Positions 25,480-34,791 are shown, counted from the first letter of the stretch. The stretch: 64,000 nt of DNA from Flavobacteriaceae bacterium NBU2977 (GCA_019931105.1 JAIOUW010000001.1:1736001-1800000), one strand, 5' to 3'. Notes: a model not told the origin generated them from the sequence alone. Translations and numbers: made by a program.

Positions 25480-26882
25480 TGAAAAAATTTGTTTTTCATT
25501 TGATATTGGGGTTCCTTAGCTTTGGTTCTATTTCTGCCCAAGATACTTTGGTATTAAAGTTCGATGAATACTTGGGGTATGTCAAAAAGTTTCATCCGAT
25601 TGCCAAGCAGGCCCAATTGACATTGGGTATTGGCCAAGCCAACCTTATGAAGGCCCGTGGCGGTTTCGACCCTAAAGTAGAGATTGATTATGATCGAAAA
25701 GAGTTCAAGGGCACCGAATACTATGATCGTCTAAATGCCACTTTCAAGATTCCGACGTGGTACGGCATCGAGCTTAAAGGAAATTTCCAGCAGAACGAAG
25801 GTGATTTTTTAAATCCGGTGGAGACTGTGCCGTCAGAAGGACTTTACAGCGCGGGAGTTTCGGTTTCACTTGGTCGCGATTCATGGATAAATGGTCGCAT
25901 GGCCACCCTAAAACAGGCCAAACTTTTTCGAGAGCGAACAAAGGCTGATTTTGACCAGCTCGTAAACCAAATCCTCTTTGATGCTTCCTTGGCTTATTTT
26001 GACTGGTTGCGCGCATATAAAGAAACTGAAGTCTATTCTAATTTTCTTGAAAATGCCAAAGTGAGGTTCAGGGGCACCAAGCAAAGGGCCGAAACAGGCG
26101 ATATAGCGGCAATAGATACTGTCGAAGCAAAAATAGCCGTGCAAAACAGGGCCTTGAGCTTAGAACAGGCCAAGGTGCAATTGAGGAATAAATCCCTTGA
26201 ACTTTCCAATTATTTGTGGGTGGGTGATAATATTCCAGTAGAGCTTCGGGCCGATGTCGTGCCCGATATCGATCTCGAAGGCACAATAGATACCACACTG
26301 GAAATACTTGGCAAACCTCTGGATAGTTTTGGCATCGAGGATCATCCAAAGATCAAATCATTGGGCTATAAAATAGATGGTTTACGCGTTGAAAAGAAGT
26401 TGAAGGAAAACCGTTTATTGCCTCGGATCGATCTTGAATACAATTTTCTGACCGAAACTCCAGAATTATTGAATTCTTTTGCTGCCGAACAATATAAGGG
26501 AGGTTTTGTTTTTCAAGTACCCCTCTTCTTGAGAAAGGAAAGGGGAGATCTTAAGTTGGCCAAGTTCAAGCTTCGTGATGCACAATTTGAATTTGATAAT
26601 GCCGAGATCGAAATAAAGAATAAGGTATTGGCCATTTACTATGAACTGAATTCCTTTCAAGTGCAGAATGCATTGATAGATGATATTGTTGCCGATTACG
26701 AGACATTGTTAGCCGCAGAAGAACGAAAATTCAGTTTTGGGGAAAGCTCGCTGTTTTTGATCAACTCGCGCGAGAGCAAGTTGATCGATGCCAGATTAAA
26801 ACAGGTCGAGGTCGAGAACAAATATTACCTGTCGAAGGCAAAATTATTCCAAAGCCTTTCAATAAACCCTAAAAACCTATAA
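25476..26882 (+). CDS. TolC-family outer-membrane channel
   Basis: The 468-residue protein has a signal peptide (MMKKFVFHLILGFLSFGSISAQ) and the two helical repeats of outer-membrane efflux proteins, including FDASLAYFDWLRAYKETEVY and KFSFGESSLFLINSRESKLIDA. It should form the trimeric exit duct for the ABC-HlyD pair. It ends the operon; no clear terminator hairpin was seen in the 100 bp after it, only a near-palindrome around GGTTTAAACC. Confidence 0.92.
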   Translation: MMKKFVFHLILGFLSFGSISAQDTLVLKFDEYLGYVKKFHPIAKQAQLTLGIGQANLMKARGGFDPKVEIDYDRKEFKGTEYYDRLNATFKIPTWYGIELKGNFQQNEGDFLNPVETVPSEGLYSAGVSVSLGRDSWINGRMATLKQAKLFRERTKADFDQLVNQILFDASLAYFDWLRAYKETEVYSNFLENAKVRFRGTKQRAETGDIAAIDTVEAKIAVQNRALSLEQAKVQLRNKSLELSNYLWVGDNIPVELRADVVPDIDLEGTIDTTLEILGKPLDSFGIEDHPKIKSLGYKIDGLRVEKKLKENRLLPRIDLEYNFLTETPELLNSFAAEQYKGGFVFQVPLFLRKERGDLKLAKFKLRDAQFEFDNAEIEIKNKVLAIYYELNSFQVQNALIDDIVADYETLLAAEERKFSFGESSLFLINSRESKLIDARLKQVEVENKYYLSKAKLFQSLSINPKNL

Positions 26883-26981
26883 CTGTAAGTTTTTAAATGT
26901 TATGTCTACTAATATTGGTTTAAACCCAATTCTAGTACGATCACGTGTCCTTGCTCGGCTTGAAAAAATAAAATTTGAACT

Positions 26982-27608
26982 ATGTCAGAACAATATGTTC
27001 ACCTTAAGAGTACCCAAAAATTGATCGAAGAGGCTCTTCTGAGGGCCATTAAATATGATGAATACCGTAAAATGGTTTCGCAAATGGCACAAGACGGAAG
27101 ATCAACGGGACCAAAACAAACCGAGGCATTGGCGAATTATACCATTCTCAATGATAGACGAATGAAGCGCTTTGATAAGACATTCAAAATAAAACCTGAA
27201 TATGCCGAAAAAATAAAAGGTCATAAACGCAAGGTCATTTGGTTGGTGTTGACCGAGAGCTGGTGTGGCGATGCCGCACCGAGTTTACCCGTTATGAACA
27301 AAATGGCCGAACTGAACCCCAATATCGACTTTAAAGTTGCATTACGTGATGAGAACATTGAGTTGATGGATCGTTTTAGGTATAACGAAACATTGTCGAT
27401 CCCGAAATTGATCATGACGGATAAAACCACTGGAGAAATATTGGGAGACTGGGGCCCCAGGCCAAGTACGGCTACAAAAATGGCGGAAAAAAATAAAAAG
27501 GAGCATGGTAAACTCACTGCTGAGTTCAAAGAAGGGCTACAGGTCTGGTACAACAAGGATAAGGGTCAAAATATTCTTGATGATTTAATAGGCCTTCTCT
27601 TGAAATAG
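26982..27608 (+). CDS. Thioredoxin-family protein with a single Cys
   Basis: The 208-residue protein fits the thioredoxin_9 group. The active-site region reads LTESWCGDAAPSLPVMNKM, so the usual C-x2-C is C-x2-A and only one redox Cys remains. Downstream segments DFKVALRDENIELMDRFRYN and SIPKLIMTDKTTGEILGDWGPRP match this family. There is no signal peptide, so it is cytosolic. A dithiol oxidoreductase role is unlikely; a monothiol or bacillithiol-type reaction is possible. The 3' end overlaps the convergent gene by 24 bp. Confidence 0.88.
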   Translation: MSEQYVHLKSTQKLIEEALLRAIKYDEYRKMVSQMAQDGRSTGPKQTEALANYTILNDRRMKRFDKTFKIKPEYAEKIKGHKRKVIWLVLTESWCGDAAPSLPVMNKMAELNPNIDFKVALRDENIELMDRFRYNETLSIPKLIMTDKTTGEILGDWGPRPSTATKMAEKNKKEHGKLTAEFKEGLQVWYNKDKGQNILDDLIGLLLK

Positions 27609-28322
27609 ATAGGTGATCGTTCCTTTTTGGTCAGCTCTATCAGATGACGAACTGAATTTGGCCTTCAGGGCGTACATGATGGCATTATCTACCAAACAGC
27701 CGTTTGAAGTACCCGAACTCTTGGCATTGAAATCGGCGTCAGTGACATTTCCATTGCTATCGACCGTAATGTTGATCACGACTTTACCTCCTTCGATACA
27801 AGTGTATATTGGTGGAGGCAATCTTCGACTGCTTCTGTCGACCAACGAATAGGAAATCGAAGTTTTTCTTTTAGCTAGGTTGTTGGTATACTCTTCTTTT
27901 TGGGCTTCCTTTTCACCCAACATCTGTTTTTTCTCTTCCCTTTTTTTGGCTAGTTCCTTGACCCGCTCGGCATATTCAGAATCGGAAAGCAGATCTGAAG
28001 GGTCATCACTCTCTGCCGCGGCCGCTTTTTCTTCCATCAGTTCTTCCAAGGTTTTCAACGGCTCGGGATTGCCTATGCTTGGTTTTGCCGTTTCATTGAA
28101 GGCCATGTGGCTCTTGATGGGGTCGGCGTTCTGAAGTTCTTCGCGAAGTTTTTCCTCCTCTTTAATAAGTTCTTCAAGGTCTTCCTGCTCCAATACCATT
28201 TCGACCACATATTCATCTTCTTCCTGCTGTTGCCCCAAGTGTATGTTGTAGAGGGCCAATACCATAATGGCCAGCGAAAATGTGGTGATCAAGAACGATA
28301 AATGTTTTCGGTTCAGGTTCAT
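27585..28322 (-). CDS. TonB-like energy transducer protein
   Basis: The 245-residue protein has one N-terminal membrane helix (LSFLITTFSLAIMVLALYNI), a long charged, Glu/Lys-rich periplasmic linker (residues 45-165) and a C-terminal domain resembling TonB (GGKVVINITVDSNGNVTDADFN and ALKAKFSSSSDRADQKGTITYLF). The linker is acidic rather than Pro-rich. It may couple proton motive force to an outer-membrane partner, but no ExbB or ExbD gene is adjacent. It lies directly upstream of truB in the opposite sense of the ribosomal/wall gene order, as commonly found in this clade. Confidence 0.75.
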   Translation of the reverse strand: MNLNRKHLSFLITTFSLAIMVLALYNIHLGQQQEEDEYVVEMVLEQEDLEELIKEEEKLREELQNADPIKSHMAFNETAKPSIGNPEPLKTLEELMEEKAAAAESDDPSDLLSDSEYAERVKELAKKREEKKQMLGEKEAQKEEYTNNLAKRKTSISYSLVDRSSRRLPPPIYTCIEGGKVVINITVDSNGNVTDADFNAKSSGTSNGCLVDNAIMYALKAKFSSSSDRADQKGTITYLFQEKAY

Positions 28323-28387
28323 AGTGCAATAACCCCAATTTCTAAAAATTATTTGAATTATTCGTTGAACGGAATAAAACGCCCCGG

Positions 28388-29107
28388 TTATTGTTGTGAA
28401 TCGTTGGTTTTATCGAGTAATCGATTCGCGAACTTATTAGGGTCTTGGGCCTTATCTACGTTAAAATCACCTATTTTGGTTCTTCTAAGGCACGATAAAT
28501 AGCCCCCGCATTCCAAAGATAGCCCCAAATCATGTGCCAAAGACCTGATATAAGTGCCTTTACTGCACACCACCCTGAATTGCACTTCGGGCATGGTGAT
28601 TTTGGTGATTTCGAATGTCGAAATGGTTACTTTTCTTTTTTTTATTTCGACTTCCTTCCCTTCCCGGGCATATTCATAAAGGCGTTTCCCATCTTTCTTA
28701 AGGGCCGAGAATATGGGTGGCGTCTGTTCGATTTCGCCAACGAATCCACTTGCTTTTTCATGGATAAGTTCCTCTGCAATATGATCTGTAGAAAAGGTTT
28801 TGTCCACCTCGGTCTCCATATCGTATGAAGGGGTGGTCGCCCCTAGGGTAATGGTGCCCGTATATTCTTTGGCCTGCCCTTGAAGCTCGTTGATCTTTTT
28901 GGTGAATTTGCCCGTACAGATCAAAAGAAGTCCAGTTGCAAGGGGATCCAACGTACCTGCATGGCCGATTTTTATTTTCTTGAGATCGAATTTTTTACGA
29001 ATGGCCCATTTGATTTTGTTGACCGCCTGAAAAGACGACCACCCTAAGGGCTTGTCAATGAGTAATAGTTGTCCGTTCAGGAAGTCCTCTTCGGTTCTAG
29101 AATCCAT
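28388..29107 (-). CDS. truB: tRNA pseudouridine(55) synthase TruB
   Basis: The 239-residue product matches TruB: LLIDKPLGWSSFQAVNKIK, then the catalytic-Asp motif KIGHAGTLDPLATGLLLICTG, and RVVCSKGTYIRSLAHDLG. It converts U55 of the T-loop in tRNA to pseudouridine. It lacks the extended C-terminal PUA domain of longer forms, as is usual in Bacteroidota. It is the last gene of a minus-strand cluster ftsX, DUF3098, uppP, truB. Confidence 0.97.
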   Translation of the reverse strand: MDSRTEEDFLNGQLLLIDKPLGWSSFQAVNKIKWAIRKKFDLKKIKIGHAGTLDPLATGLLLICTGKFTKKINELQGQAKEYTGTITLGATTPSYDMETEVDKTFSTDHIAEELIHEKASGFVGEIEQTPPIFSALKKDGKRLYEYAREGKEVEIKKRKVTISTFEITKITMPEVQFRVVCSKGTYIRSLAHDLGLSLECGGYLSCLRRTKIGDFNVDKAQDPNKFANRLLDKTNDSQQ

Positions 29108-29155
29108 TTTACTTTTGTTCTAAGGCCAAAATCGAATGGGTCGATGAAGGTTCGT

Positions 29156-29950
29156 CTAACCCCAAAAACTAAAGGCGATGGCGATCAAACCCACAATGAC
29201 GCAGTACATCGCAAAATAGGTCAATTTACTTTTTTTGACCAATTGGATCATCCAGGTACAGGCGGCAAGACCAGCGATAAACGCTGCAACGAATCCAGCT
29301 CCCATGGCAACATTGTTCTCGCCGTGAAAGCTCAGTTCGCCGCTCATGATATCTTTTGCGATCTTTCCAAAAATCAAAGGAACGACCATCAAGAACGAAA
29401 ATCTGGCGGCCTTGGTCTTATCAACGCCGAGCAAGACCGAGGTCGAAATCGTGGCCCCACTCCGCGAAATGCCCGGAAGCATGGCTATGGCCTGTGAAAC
29501 CCCCACTATAAGGGCATTTGAATAACTTACCTTTTTATCGGTGTCTTTCGCCTTGTCGGCGAAAAAAAGCAGTATCGCTGTCACGATCAACATGAATCCT
29601 ACAAAACGTATGTTTCCTCCAAAAAAGGCTTCCAATTGTTCCTCAAAAAATAAACCCACGAGAACCGCGGGGATCATCGATATGATAATTTTTAGTGAAA
29701 ATCGGGCCTCTTCGTTCCATTCAAAACTGAGGAGCCCACGAATGATTTCCCAAACATCCTTCCGAAACACGACAAGGGTACTCAATGCTGTCGCGAAATG
29801 AAGCACTACAGTGAACAATAGACTTTCTTCGGGAACAGAGCTATCACCAAGAATTGCTTTGCCCAATTCTAAATGACCACTTGAAGAAACCGGAAGAAAT
29901 TCGGTCAGCCCCTGAATAATGCCCAGGATAATGGCGTCTAGAGTATCCAA
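29156..29950 (-). CDS. uppP: Undecaprenyl-diphosphate phosphatase (UppP/BacA)
   Basis: The 264-residue membrane protein has about eight helices and both signature loops: QGLTEFLPVSSSGHLELGK near the N terminus and GVSQAIAMLPGISRSGATI in the middle. It recycles undecaprenyl diphosphate to the monophosphate carrier for peptidoglycan and other envelope polymers. The start lies 2 bp after the DUF3098 stop, so they are cotranscribed. Confidence 0.97.
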   Translation of the reverse strand: MDTLDAIILGIIQGLTEFLPVSSSGHLELGKAILGDSSVPEESLLFTVVLHFATALSTLVVFRKDVWEIIRGLLSFEWNEEARFSLKIIISMIPAVLVGLFFEEQLEAFFGGNIRFVGFMLIVTAILLFFADKAKDTDKKVSYSNALIVGVSQAIAMLPGISRSGATISTSVLLGVDKTKAARFSFLMVVPLIFGKIAKDIMSGELSFHGENNVAMGAGFVAAFIAGLAACTWMIQLVKKSKLTYFAMYCVIVGLIAIAFSFWG

Positions 29951-29952
29951 AA

Positions 29953-30222
29953 TCAGTCTTTGTTCTTATGCGGATTCAACAAAATGGCATAGACTTCGAT
30001 ACCGAGACCAATCAATACCAAGGTCGGCGCCAAACGAATTCTTCGAAAACTGTAGATATCCTCATTGAAGACATTAGGGTCATCGCTACCGCCGCCGCTC
30101 ATCAAAATGAAGCCTAGAACAATAAAGGCGATTCCGATGAACATGAACATATAGTTCTTTTTCTGGAAGATGAATTCTTGCTTAGATGCCTCTATCGTTC
30201 GTTGTTTTTGTTTTTTGCCCAT
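29953..30222 (-). CDS. DUF3098 small membrane protein
   Basis: The 89-residue protein has two membrane helices (YMFMFIGIAFIVLGFILMSGGG and APTLVLIGLGIEVYAILL) with a conserved loop DPNVFNEDIYSFRRIRLAPT between them, matching DUF3098. It is always small and lies between ftsX and uppP in many Bacteroidota, which hints at an envelope or division role, but no function is established. Confidence 0.92.
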   Translation of the reverse strand: MGKKQKQRTIEASKQEFIFQKKNYMFMFIGIAFIVLGFILMSGGGSDDPNVFNEDIYSFRRIRLAPTLVLIGLGIEVYAILLNPHKNKD

Positions 30223-30303
30223 GGTGCAAAGTTAACGAAGTTGCGTAAAAAAGTTTAAAAGTTTATCGTTTTTGTGCGTCGTGTTTGCAATTGAACTTGA
30301 TTT

Positions 30304-31182
30304 TTAATAGTACAGTTCGTCCGTTCTCAGATTTAAAAAACGTTGTGTCGCAAAAAACGTACTGATGAACGAAATCAGCACGCCGAGAACAAATACGGCA
30401 ACGAACAAAATGATCAACATCGATGTATCTTTAAAAAGGTTCAATTCGGGAAAAGAACCGTTTATATAATAAAGCACACCGGCCAATGCCAATAATGCCA
30501 AGAGACTGCCCAGCATGCCCAATTTGATGTTCGTCCAGATAAAGGGCCTGCGAATAAAGGTCTTTGTCGCACCTACCATTTGCATGGTCTTGATGATAAA
30601 ACGTTTTGAATAAATCGACAGGCGGATCGAACTATTGATCAACAAGACGGCGATAAAGGTGAAAATGGCGCTGGCGATCAAGATCCAGAAGCTTATCTTT
30701 TTGACGTTTTCACTCAACAGCCCCACCAAGGGTTTGTCGTAACTCACTTCATCGACATAATTCTTTTTGGATAGTTCGGCCGCGATTTCCTCGATTTTTT
30801 CAAGCGATACGAAATCGGCCTTCAATTGCACATCGATTGAATTTTTCAACGGATTATAGCCTAGAAATTCTATAAAATTCTCCCCGATCTCCTTGCTATG
30901 TTGTTCGGCGGCTTCCTCCTTTGAGACATATGTGGCAGCCTTGGTATATTCGGCCATGGCCAGACTCTTTTGCAACTGGTCGATCTCGACTTCCTTGGCC
31001 GAATCTTTAAGAAAAAGTGAGATGGTAATCTGTTCCTTGAAATGGTCGGCCATCTTTTTGGTGTTCAAGACCAGAAGACCCAAGATTCCCAATAAAAAAA
31101 GTACCAATCCGATACTCAATACCACCGAGAAATACGAAGATATCAGTTTGCGCTTTTGATAACTTTCGAAAGATTTGCTCAT
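30304..31182 (-). CDS. ftsX: Cell division protein FtsX
   Basis: The 292-residue protein has four membrane helices and a large extracytoplasmic domain between the first two, as in FtsX. Typical segments are LGLLVLNTKKMADHFKEQITISLFLKD (split around the first helix exit) and MQMVGATKTFIRRPFIW. With the ATPase FtsE (not adjacent) it regulates peptidoglycan hydrolases at the division site. The start at 31182 (MSKSFESYQKRKLIS) is preferred over 31242, because the latter adds 20 residues of unrelated sequence. It is divergent from leuS. Confidence 0.95.
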   Translation of the reverse strand: MSKSFESYQKRKLISSYFSVVLSIGLVLFLLGILGLLVLNTKKMADHFKEQITISLFLKDSAKEVEIDQLQKSLAMAEYTKAATYVSKEEAAEQHSKEIGENFIEFLGYNPLKNSIDVQLKADFVSLEKIEEIAAELSKKNYVDEVSYDKPLVGLLSENVKKISFWILIASAIFTFIAVLLINSSIRLSIYSKRFIIKTMQMVGATKTFIRRPFIWTNIKLGMLGSLLALLALAGVLYYINGSFPELNLFKDTSMLIILFVAVFVLGVLISFISTFFATQRFLNLRTDELYY

Positions 31183-31229
31183 ATCTGGGGAATGAAAGTG
31201 TAAAAGTAGGAAAGTAATTTGATTAAACT

Positions 31230-31237
31230 TATTTTTG
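31230..31237 (+). promoter_or_regulatory. Candidate -7 element of leuS
   Basis: TATTTTTG matches TAnnTTTG, 80 bp upstream of the leuS ATG at 31318. Confidence 0.45.
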
Positions 31238-31317
31238 TGCATTAGGTAATGAAAGGATCACGAAGGATGCTCGCACACGGGATTCCGGATGTGGTCATTT
31301 GTTTTTATGGAAGTAAG

Positions 31318-34300
31318 ATGAACTACAATTTCAACGAAATTGAGGCCAAATGGCAAAAATATTGGGCCGAACACCAAACCTTTAAGGCCGAGAACAACTC
31401 GGGGAAGGAAAAATTCTACGTGCTCGATATGTTTCCGTACCCCTCTGGGGCAGGACTTCACGTAGGCCACCCATTGGGTTATATCGCAAGCGATATTTAT
31501 GCCCGCTATAAAAGGCACAAGGGGTTTAATGTGTTGCACCCGCAAGGATACGACTCCTTCGGATTGCCCGCTGAACAGTATGCGATTCAAACGGGCCAAC
31601 ACCCGGCGATTACTACGGAAGAAAATATCAAAACCTATAGAAGGCAGTTAGACCAACTCGGATTTTCCTTTGATTGGAGCCGTGAAGTACGTACCTCGGA
31701 TCCAAAATATTACAAATGGACACAATGGATCTTTATTCAACTGTTCAATTCGTGGTATAACAAAGACACGGACAAGGCAGAAGACATAGAAACCTTGATG
31801 TCAAGATTTGCTGCGGAAGGAAATACCAAGGTCAATGCCGCCTGTGATGAAGATGTTTCCCAGTTTTCGGCAGATGACTGGAATTCTTTTTCAAGCAAGG
31901 AGCAACAAGAAATCTTGCTCAAATACCGATTGACCTATTTGGCCGATACCGAAGTGAATTGGGTTCCGGCCTTGGGTACGGTTCTTGCCAACGACGAAAT
32001 CGTAAACGGGGTTTCCGAACGTGGCGGACACCCCGTTGTACGCAAGAAAATGACGCAGTGGAGCATGCGCATCACGGCCTATGCCCAACGCTTGCTCGAC
32101 GGATTGAACACCATAGATTGGCCACAGCCTTTAAAGGATTCGCAGACGAATTGGATCGGTAGGAGCGAAGGGGCAAGTGTTAATTTTAAGGTCCTCCCCC
32201 TAGCCCCCTCCGAGGGAGGGGGAATTACTCCGCGGTATATTACTGCAGATTCGGATTTATATCCTGTTTTATTGGAACGGGCTAAAGAGATGCGTAAAAA
32301 TCCAACTGCCGCTGAAGATAAACTATGGCAGGCCCTAAGAAGAAAAAATCTTGATGTCCGATTTAGGCGACAGCATCCCATTTACAGATTCATTGTCGAT
32401 TTTGTTTGCCTCGAGAAAGGCCTGATAATAGAAGTTGATGGGAAAATACACGAGTATCAATTAGACAACGATGCCCAGCGCACCCTTGAGTTGGAGCAAA
32501 AAAAAGGATATACGGTTATACGATTCGACAATGACGAGGTACTAAATGATTTGGAAAGAGTGGTTTCAGAAATTGAAGATGTGTTGAACTCCCTCCCCTT
32601 GGGGGAGGGTTGGGGAGGGGATTTTGAAATCGAAGTTTTCACCACCCGCCCAGATACCATTTTCGGGGCCTCTTTCATGACGCTTGCACCTGAACATGAA
32701 CTGGTGCCAAAAATCACCACCCCTGAACAAAAAGCCGAGGTCGAGGCCTATATCGAAGCCACCGCAAAACGTTCTGAGCGGGATCGTATGGCCGATGTTA
32801 AAACGGTTTCCGGTACGTTTACGGGTGCGTATGCCGAACATCCGTTTACCAAAGAACCGGTTCCTATTTGGATCGGCGACTATGTCTTGGCAGGCTACGG
32901 TACGGGAGCGGTGATGTCCGTTCCATGCGGTGATCAGCGCGATTATGATTTTGCCAAACATTTCGGTATTCCGATTCCGAATATTTTCGAGGGCATCGAT
33001 ATTTCTGAGGAAGCTTTTGCCGATAAGGAAAAGACCATTATCGCCAATTCCGATTTTCTAAACGGACTTTCCTATAAAGAAGCTGTTAAGAAAGTGATCG
33101 CCGAATTGGAAAAAATCGGTCAGGGCAAGGGCAAGGTGAATTACCGATTGCGTGATGCCGTTTTTAGTAGACAGCGGTATTGGGGCGAACCCTTTCCGGT
33201 GTATTATGATGAAGAAGGTATGCCGCAAATGTTGGATGAAAAATTTCTGCCGCTAGAACTGCCCGAAGTCGATAAATACTTACCGACGGAAACCGGCGAC
33301 CCGCCGTTGGGCAATGCCAAAAAGTGGCATTGGCTGCAATATGGCGGTGATGGAAAAGTGGTGTCAAAGGAGGAATTTGAAAATTCATCTCCTGAAGGAA
33401 GGTTGGGCGGACCTTTGGAGTTGAACACCATGCCCGGATGGGCCGGCAGTTCGCAATACTTCAACCGCTATATGGATCCGCACAACGATAAGGAAATCTT
33501 CTCGCGGGAAGCCATCGACTATTGGCAAGATGTTGACCTGTATATCGGCGGTAGCGAACATGCCACAGGGCATTTATTGTACAGCCGTTTTTGGCAAAAG
33601 TTTATGTTCGATAAAGGCCTCGTGCCCAAAGCCGAGTTTGCCAAAAAACTGATCAATCAAGGAATGATTACGGGGACGAGTGCCTTTGTTTATAGAATGC
33701 AACAAGACACAATGCTTAAGGATGGCATAGATGTTCTAAAAGCTTTGGATATAAAAAGGAAAGAATATTTTTTGTCGAAAAGTCTAAATGACGATTATAT
33801 CGGCGGAGTATATAATCCGATTTTGGAAAAGGTAAAATCTCAAATTATAGAAGATTATAAAAAAGTGGGTGTTGAAGCCCAATGGTTCGAAGAAGTGCAC
33901 CCCACATCCAACCCAATTCACGCCGATGTATCATTCGTTAATGCATCAGATGAATTAGATATCGAAGCTTTCAAAAATTGGAGACCTGAATATAAAGACG
34001 CTATATTTATTTTAGAAAACGGCGAATTGTACGATTCTAACTCCCTCCCCTTGGGGGAGGGCCGGGGAGGGGTCTTCAGAGTCTCCCGCGAAATCGAAAA
34101 AATGTCCAAATCCAAATACAATGTCGTCAATCCCGATGATATTTGTGAGGAGTACGGGGCCGACAGCCTTCGCATGTACGAAATGTTCCTCGGTCCATTG
34201 GAGCAATCAAAACCTTGGAACACGGCCGGTATCACGGGGGTACATTCTTTTTTGAAAAAATTATGGAGATTATACCACTCCGGTCCGAACGGAGAATTCC

Positions 34301-34791
34301 ACGTAACGGACTCTCCCCCTTCGGGGGAGCCGGAGGGGGCCAAAACATTGCACAAAACCATCAAAAAAGTTGAGGACGACATCGAAAACTTCAGTTTTAA
34401 CACCTCGGTCTCCACTTTTATGATCTGTGTCAACGAATTGACCGCACAGAAGTGTCATAGCCGTGAAATTTTGGAACCATTGGCGATTTTGGTGTCGCCC
34501 TATGCTCCGCATATCGCAGAAGAACTTTGGGGGAAATTGGGCCATGGGGAGTCAATAGCCTTCGCGCCTTTTCCGAAATTTGAGGAGAAATATTTGGTGG
34601 AAAGTACAAAGGAGTACCCGATTTCCTTTAATGGCAAGATGCGTTTCACGATGGAACTTCCGTTAGACTTGAGCAAAGAAGAAATCGAGGCCGCGGTCAT
34701 GGCGAATGAAAAAACGCAACAACAATTACAGGGCCGAACGCCCAAGAAAGTGATCGTCGTGCCCGGAAAGATCGTTAACATTGTGGGATAA
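31318..34791 (+). CDS. leuS: Leucyl-tRNA synthetase interrupted by a DUF559 domain and GC-rich repeats
   Basis: The 1157-residue frame encodes a full class I LeuRS: HIGH motif as HVGH in [10 protein letters not shown] (near residue 48), editing-domain motif [10 protein letters not shown] (near 441), [16 protein letters not shown] (near 928) and the C-terminal [19 protein letters not shown]. It is about 150-200 residues longer than usual flavobacterial LeuRS. The excess includes residues 293-435, a complete DUF559 nuclease-like domain between inverted palindromes placed in the loop before the TTRPD strand; short repeat-encoded peptides [11 protein letters not shown] (near 908, just before KMSKS) and [10 protein letters not shown] (near 998); and an AT-rich extra segment near 800-850. 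All insertions keep the frame, so the enzyme is probably made and active, unless a second leuS exists elsewhere. The start at 31318 is preferred to 31249 because conserved LeuRS begins [16 protein letters not shown]. Confidence 0.95.
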   Translation: MNYNFNEIEAKWQKYWAEHQTFKAENNSGKEKFYVLDMFPYPSGAGLHVGHPLGYIASDIYARYKRHKGFNVLHPQGYDSFGLPAEQYAIQTGQHPAITTEENIKTYRRQLDQLGFSFDWSREVRTSDPKYYKWTQWIFIQLFNSWYNKDTDKAEDIETLMSRFAAEGNTKVNAACDEDVSQFSADDWNSFSSKEQQEILLKYRLTYLADTEVNWVPALGTVLANDEIVNGVSERGGHPVVRKKMTQWSMRITAYAQRLLDGLNTIDWPQPLKDSQTNWIGRSEGASVNFKVLPLAPSEGGGITPRYITADSDLYPVLLERAKEMRKNPTAAEDKLWQALRRKNLDVRFRRQHPIYRFIVDFVCLEKGLIIEVDGKIHEYQLDNDAQRTLELEQKKGYTVIRFDNDEVLNDLERVVSEIEDVLNSLPLGEGWGGDFEIEVFTTRPDTIFGASFMTLAPEHELVPKITTPEQKAEVEAYIEATAKRSERDRMADVKTVSGTFTGAYAEHPFTKEPVPIWIGDYVLAGYGTGAVMSVPCGDQRDYDFAKHFGIPIPNIFEGIDISEEAFADKEKTIIANSDFLNGLSYKEAVKKVIAELEKIGQGKGKVNYRLRDAVFSRQRYWGEPFPVYYDEEGMPQMLDEKFLPLELPEVDKYLPTETGDPPLGNAKKWHWLQYGGDGKVVSKEEFENSSPEGRLGGPLELNTMPGWAGSSQYFNRYMDPHNDKEIFSREAIDYWQDVDLYIGGSEHATGHLLYSRFWQKFMFDKGLVPKAEFAKKLINQGMITGTSAFVYRMQQDTMLKDGIDVLKALDIKRKEYFLSKSLNDDYIGGVYNPILEKVKSQIIEDYKKVGVEAQWFEEVHPTSNPIHADVSFVNASDELDIEAFKNWRPEYKDAIFILENGELYDSNSLPLGEGRGGVFRVSREIEKMSKSKYNVVNPDDICEEYGADSLRMYEMFLGPLEQSKPWNTAGITGVHSFLKKLWRLYHSGPNGEFHVTDSPPSGEPEGAKTLHKTIKKVEDDIENFSFNTSVSTFMICVNELTAQKCHSREILEPLAILVSPYAPHIAEELWGKLGHGESIAFAPFPKFEEKYLVESTKEYPISFNGKMRFTMELPLDLSKEEIEAAVMANEKTQQQLQGRTPKKVIVVPGKIVNIVG
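32194..32227 (+). repeat. GC-rich palindromic repeat, copy 1 (left end of the DUF559 element)
   Basis: Contains the 8-bp stem CCCCCTCC/GGAGGGGG with loop GAG, preceded by CCTCCCCCTAG. It is translated as [10 protein letters not shown] within LeuRS. It is in inverted orientation to the other three copies. Confidence 0.85.
32587..32621 (-). repeat. GC-rich palindromic repeat, copy 2 (right end of the DUF559 element)
   Basis: Contains CCCTCCCC/GGGGAGGG with loop TTG, then TTGGGGAGGGG. It is translated as [11 protein letters not shown]. It differs from copy 3 only at two central bases (TT versus CC). Confidence 0.85.
34039..34072 (-). repeat. GC-rich palindromic repeat, copy 3 (solo, before KMSKS)
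   Basis: Almost identical to copy 2 and in the same orientation, with no DUF559 sequence attached. It is translated as [11 protein letters not shown] directly ahead of the strand leading to KMSKS. The frame is kept. Confidence 0.85.
34310..34340 (-). repeat. GC-rich palindromic repeat, copy 4 (solo, diverged)
   Basis: Stem CTCCCCC/GGGGGAG with loop TTC is followed by CCGGAGGGGG. It has the same architecture as copies 2 and 3 but is more diverged. It is translated as [10 protein letters not shown] in a loop of the C-terminal helical domain. Confidence 0.75.

Larger units (their letters stand above)
32194..32621 (+). mobile_element. DUF559 element flanked by inverted GC-rich palindromes, inside leuS
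   Basis: The insertion is 428 bp. The left end (32194-32227) is a CCTCCCCC block, TAG, then a hairpin CCCCCTCC-gag-GGAGGGGG. The right end (32587-32621) is a hairpin CCCTCCCC-ttg-GGGGAGGG, then TTGGGGAGGGG, so the two ends are imperfect inverted copies. Between them the leuS frame encodes DUF559: [52 protein letters not shown] and [13 protein letters not shown], with the acidic residues expected of a PD-(D/E)XK nuclease (IVDF and EVDG). No convincing target duplication was found. Mobility is inferred from the repeats and from the position in a conserved gene. Confidence 0.75.

Noticed and set aside
26910-26935. GGTTTAAACC palindrome after tolC as a terminator or attachment site
   Set aside because: It is short, AT-rich and lacks a T-run or a second copy.
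32180-32640. Target-site duplication (ATTTT) around the DUF559 element
   Set aside because: The left copy is not adjacent to the repeat end, and five A/T bases are not significant.
32079-32961. Minus-strand frames across leuS carrying repeat-encoded peptides
   Set aside because: They are shadows of the repeat and of leuS, without starts, promoters or family features.
34039-34072. GC-rich hairpin read as a transcription terminator
   Set aside because: It lies inside a conserved coding frame, has no T-run and shares its sequence with the ends of the DUF559 element.
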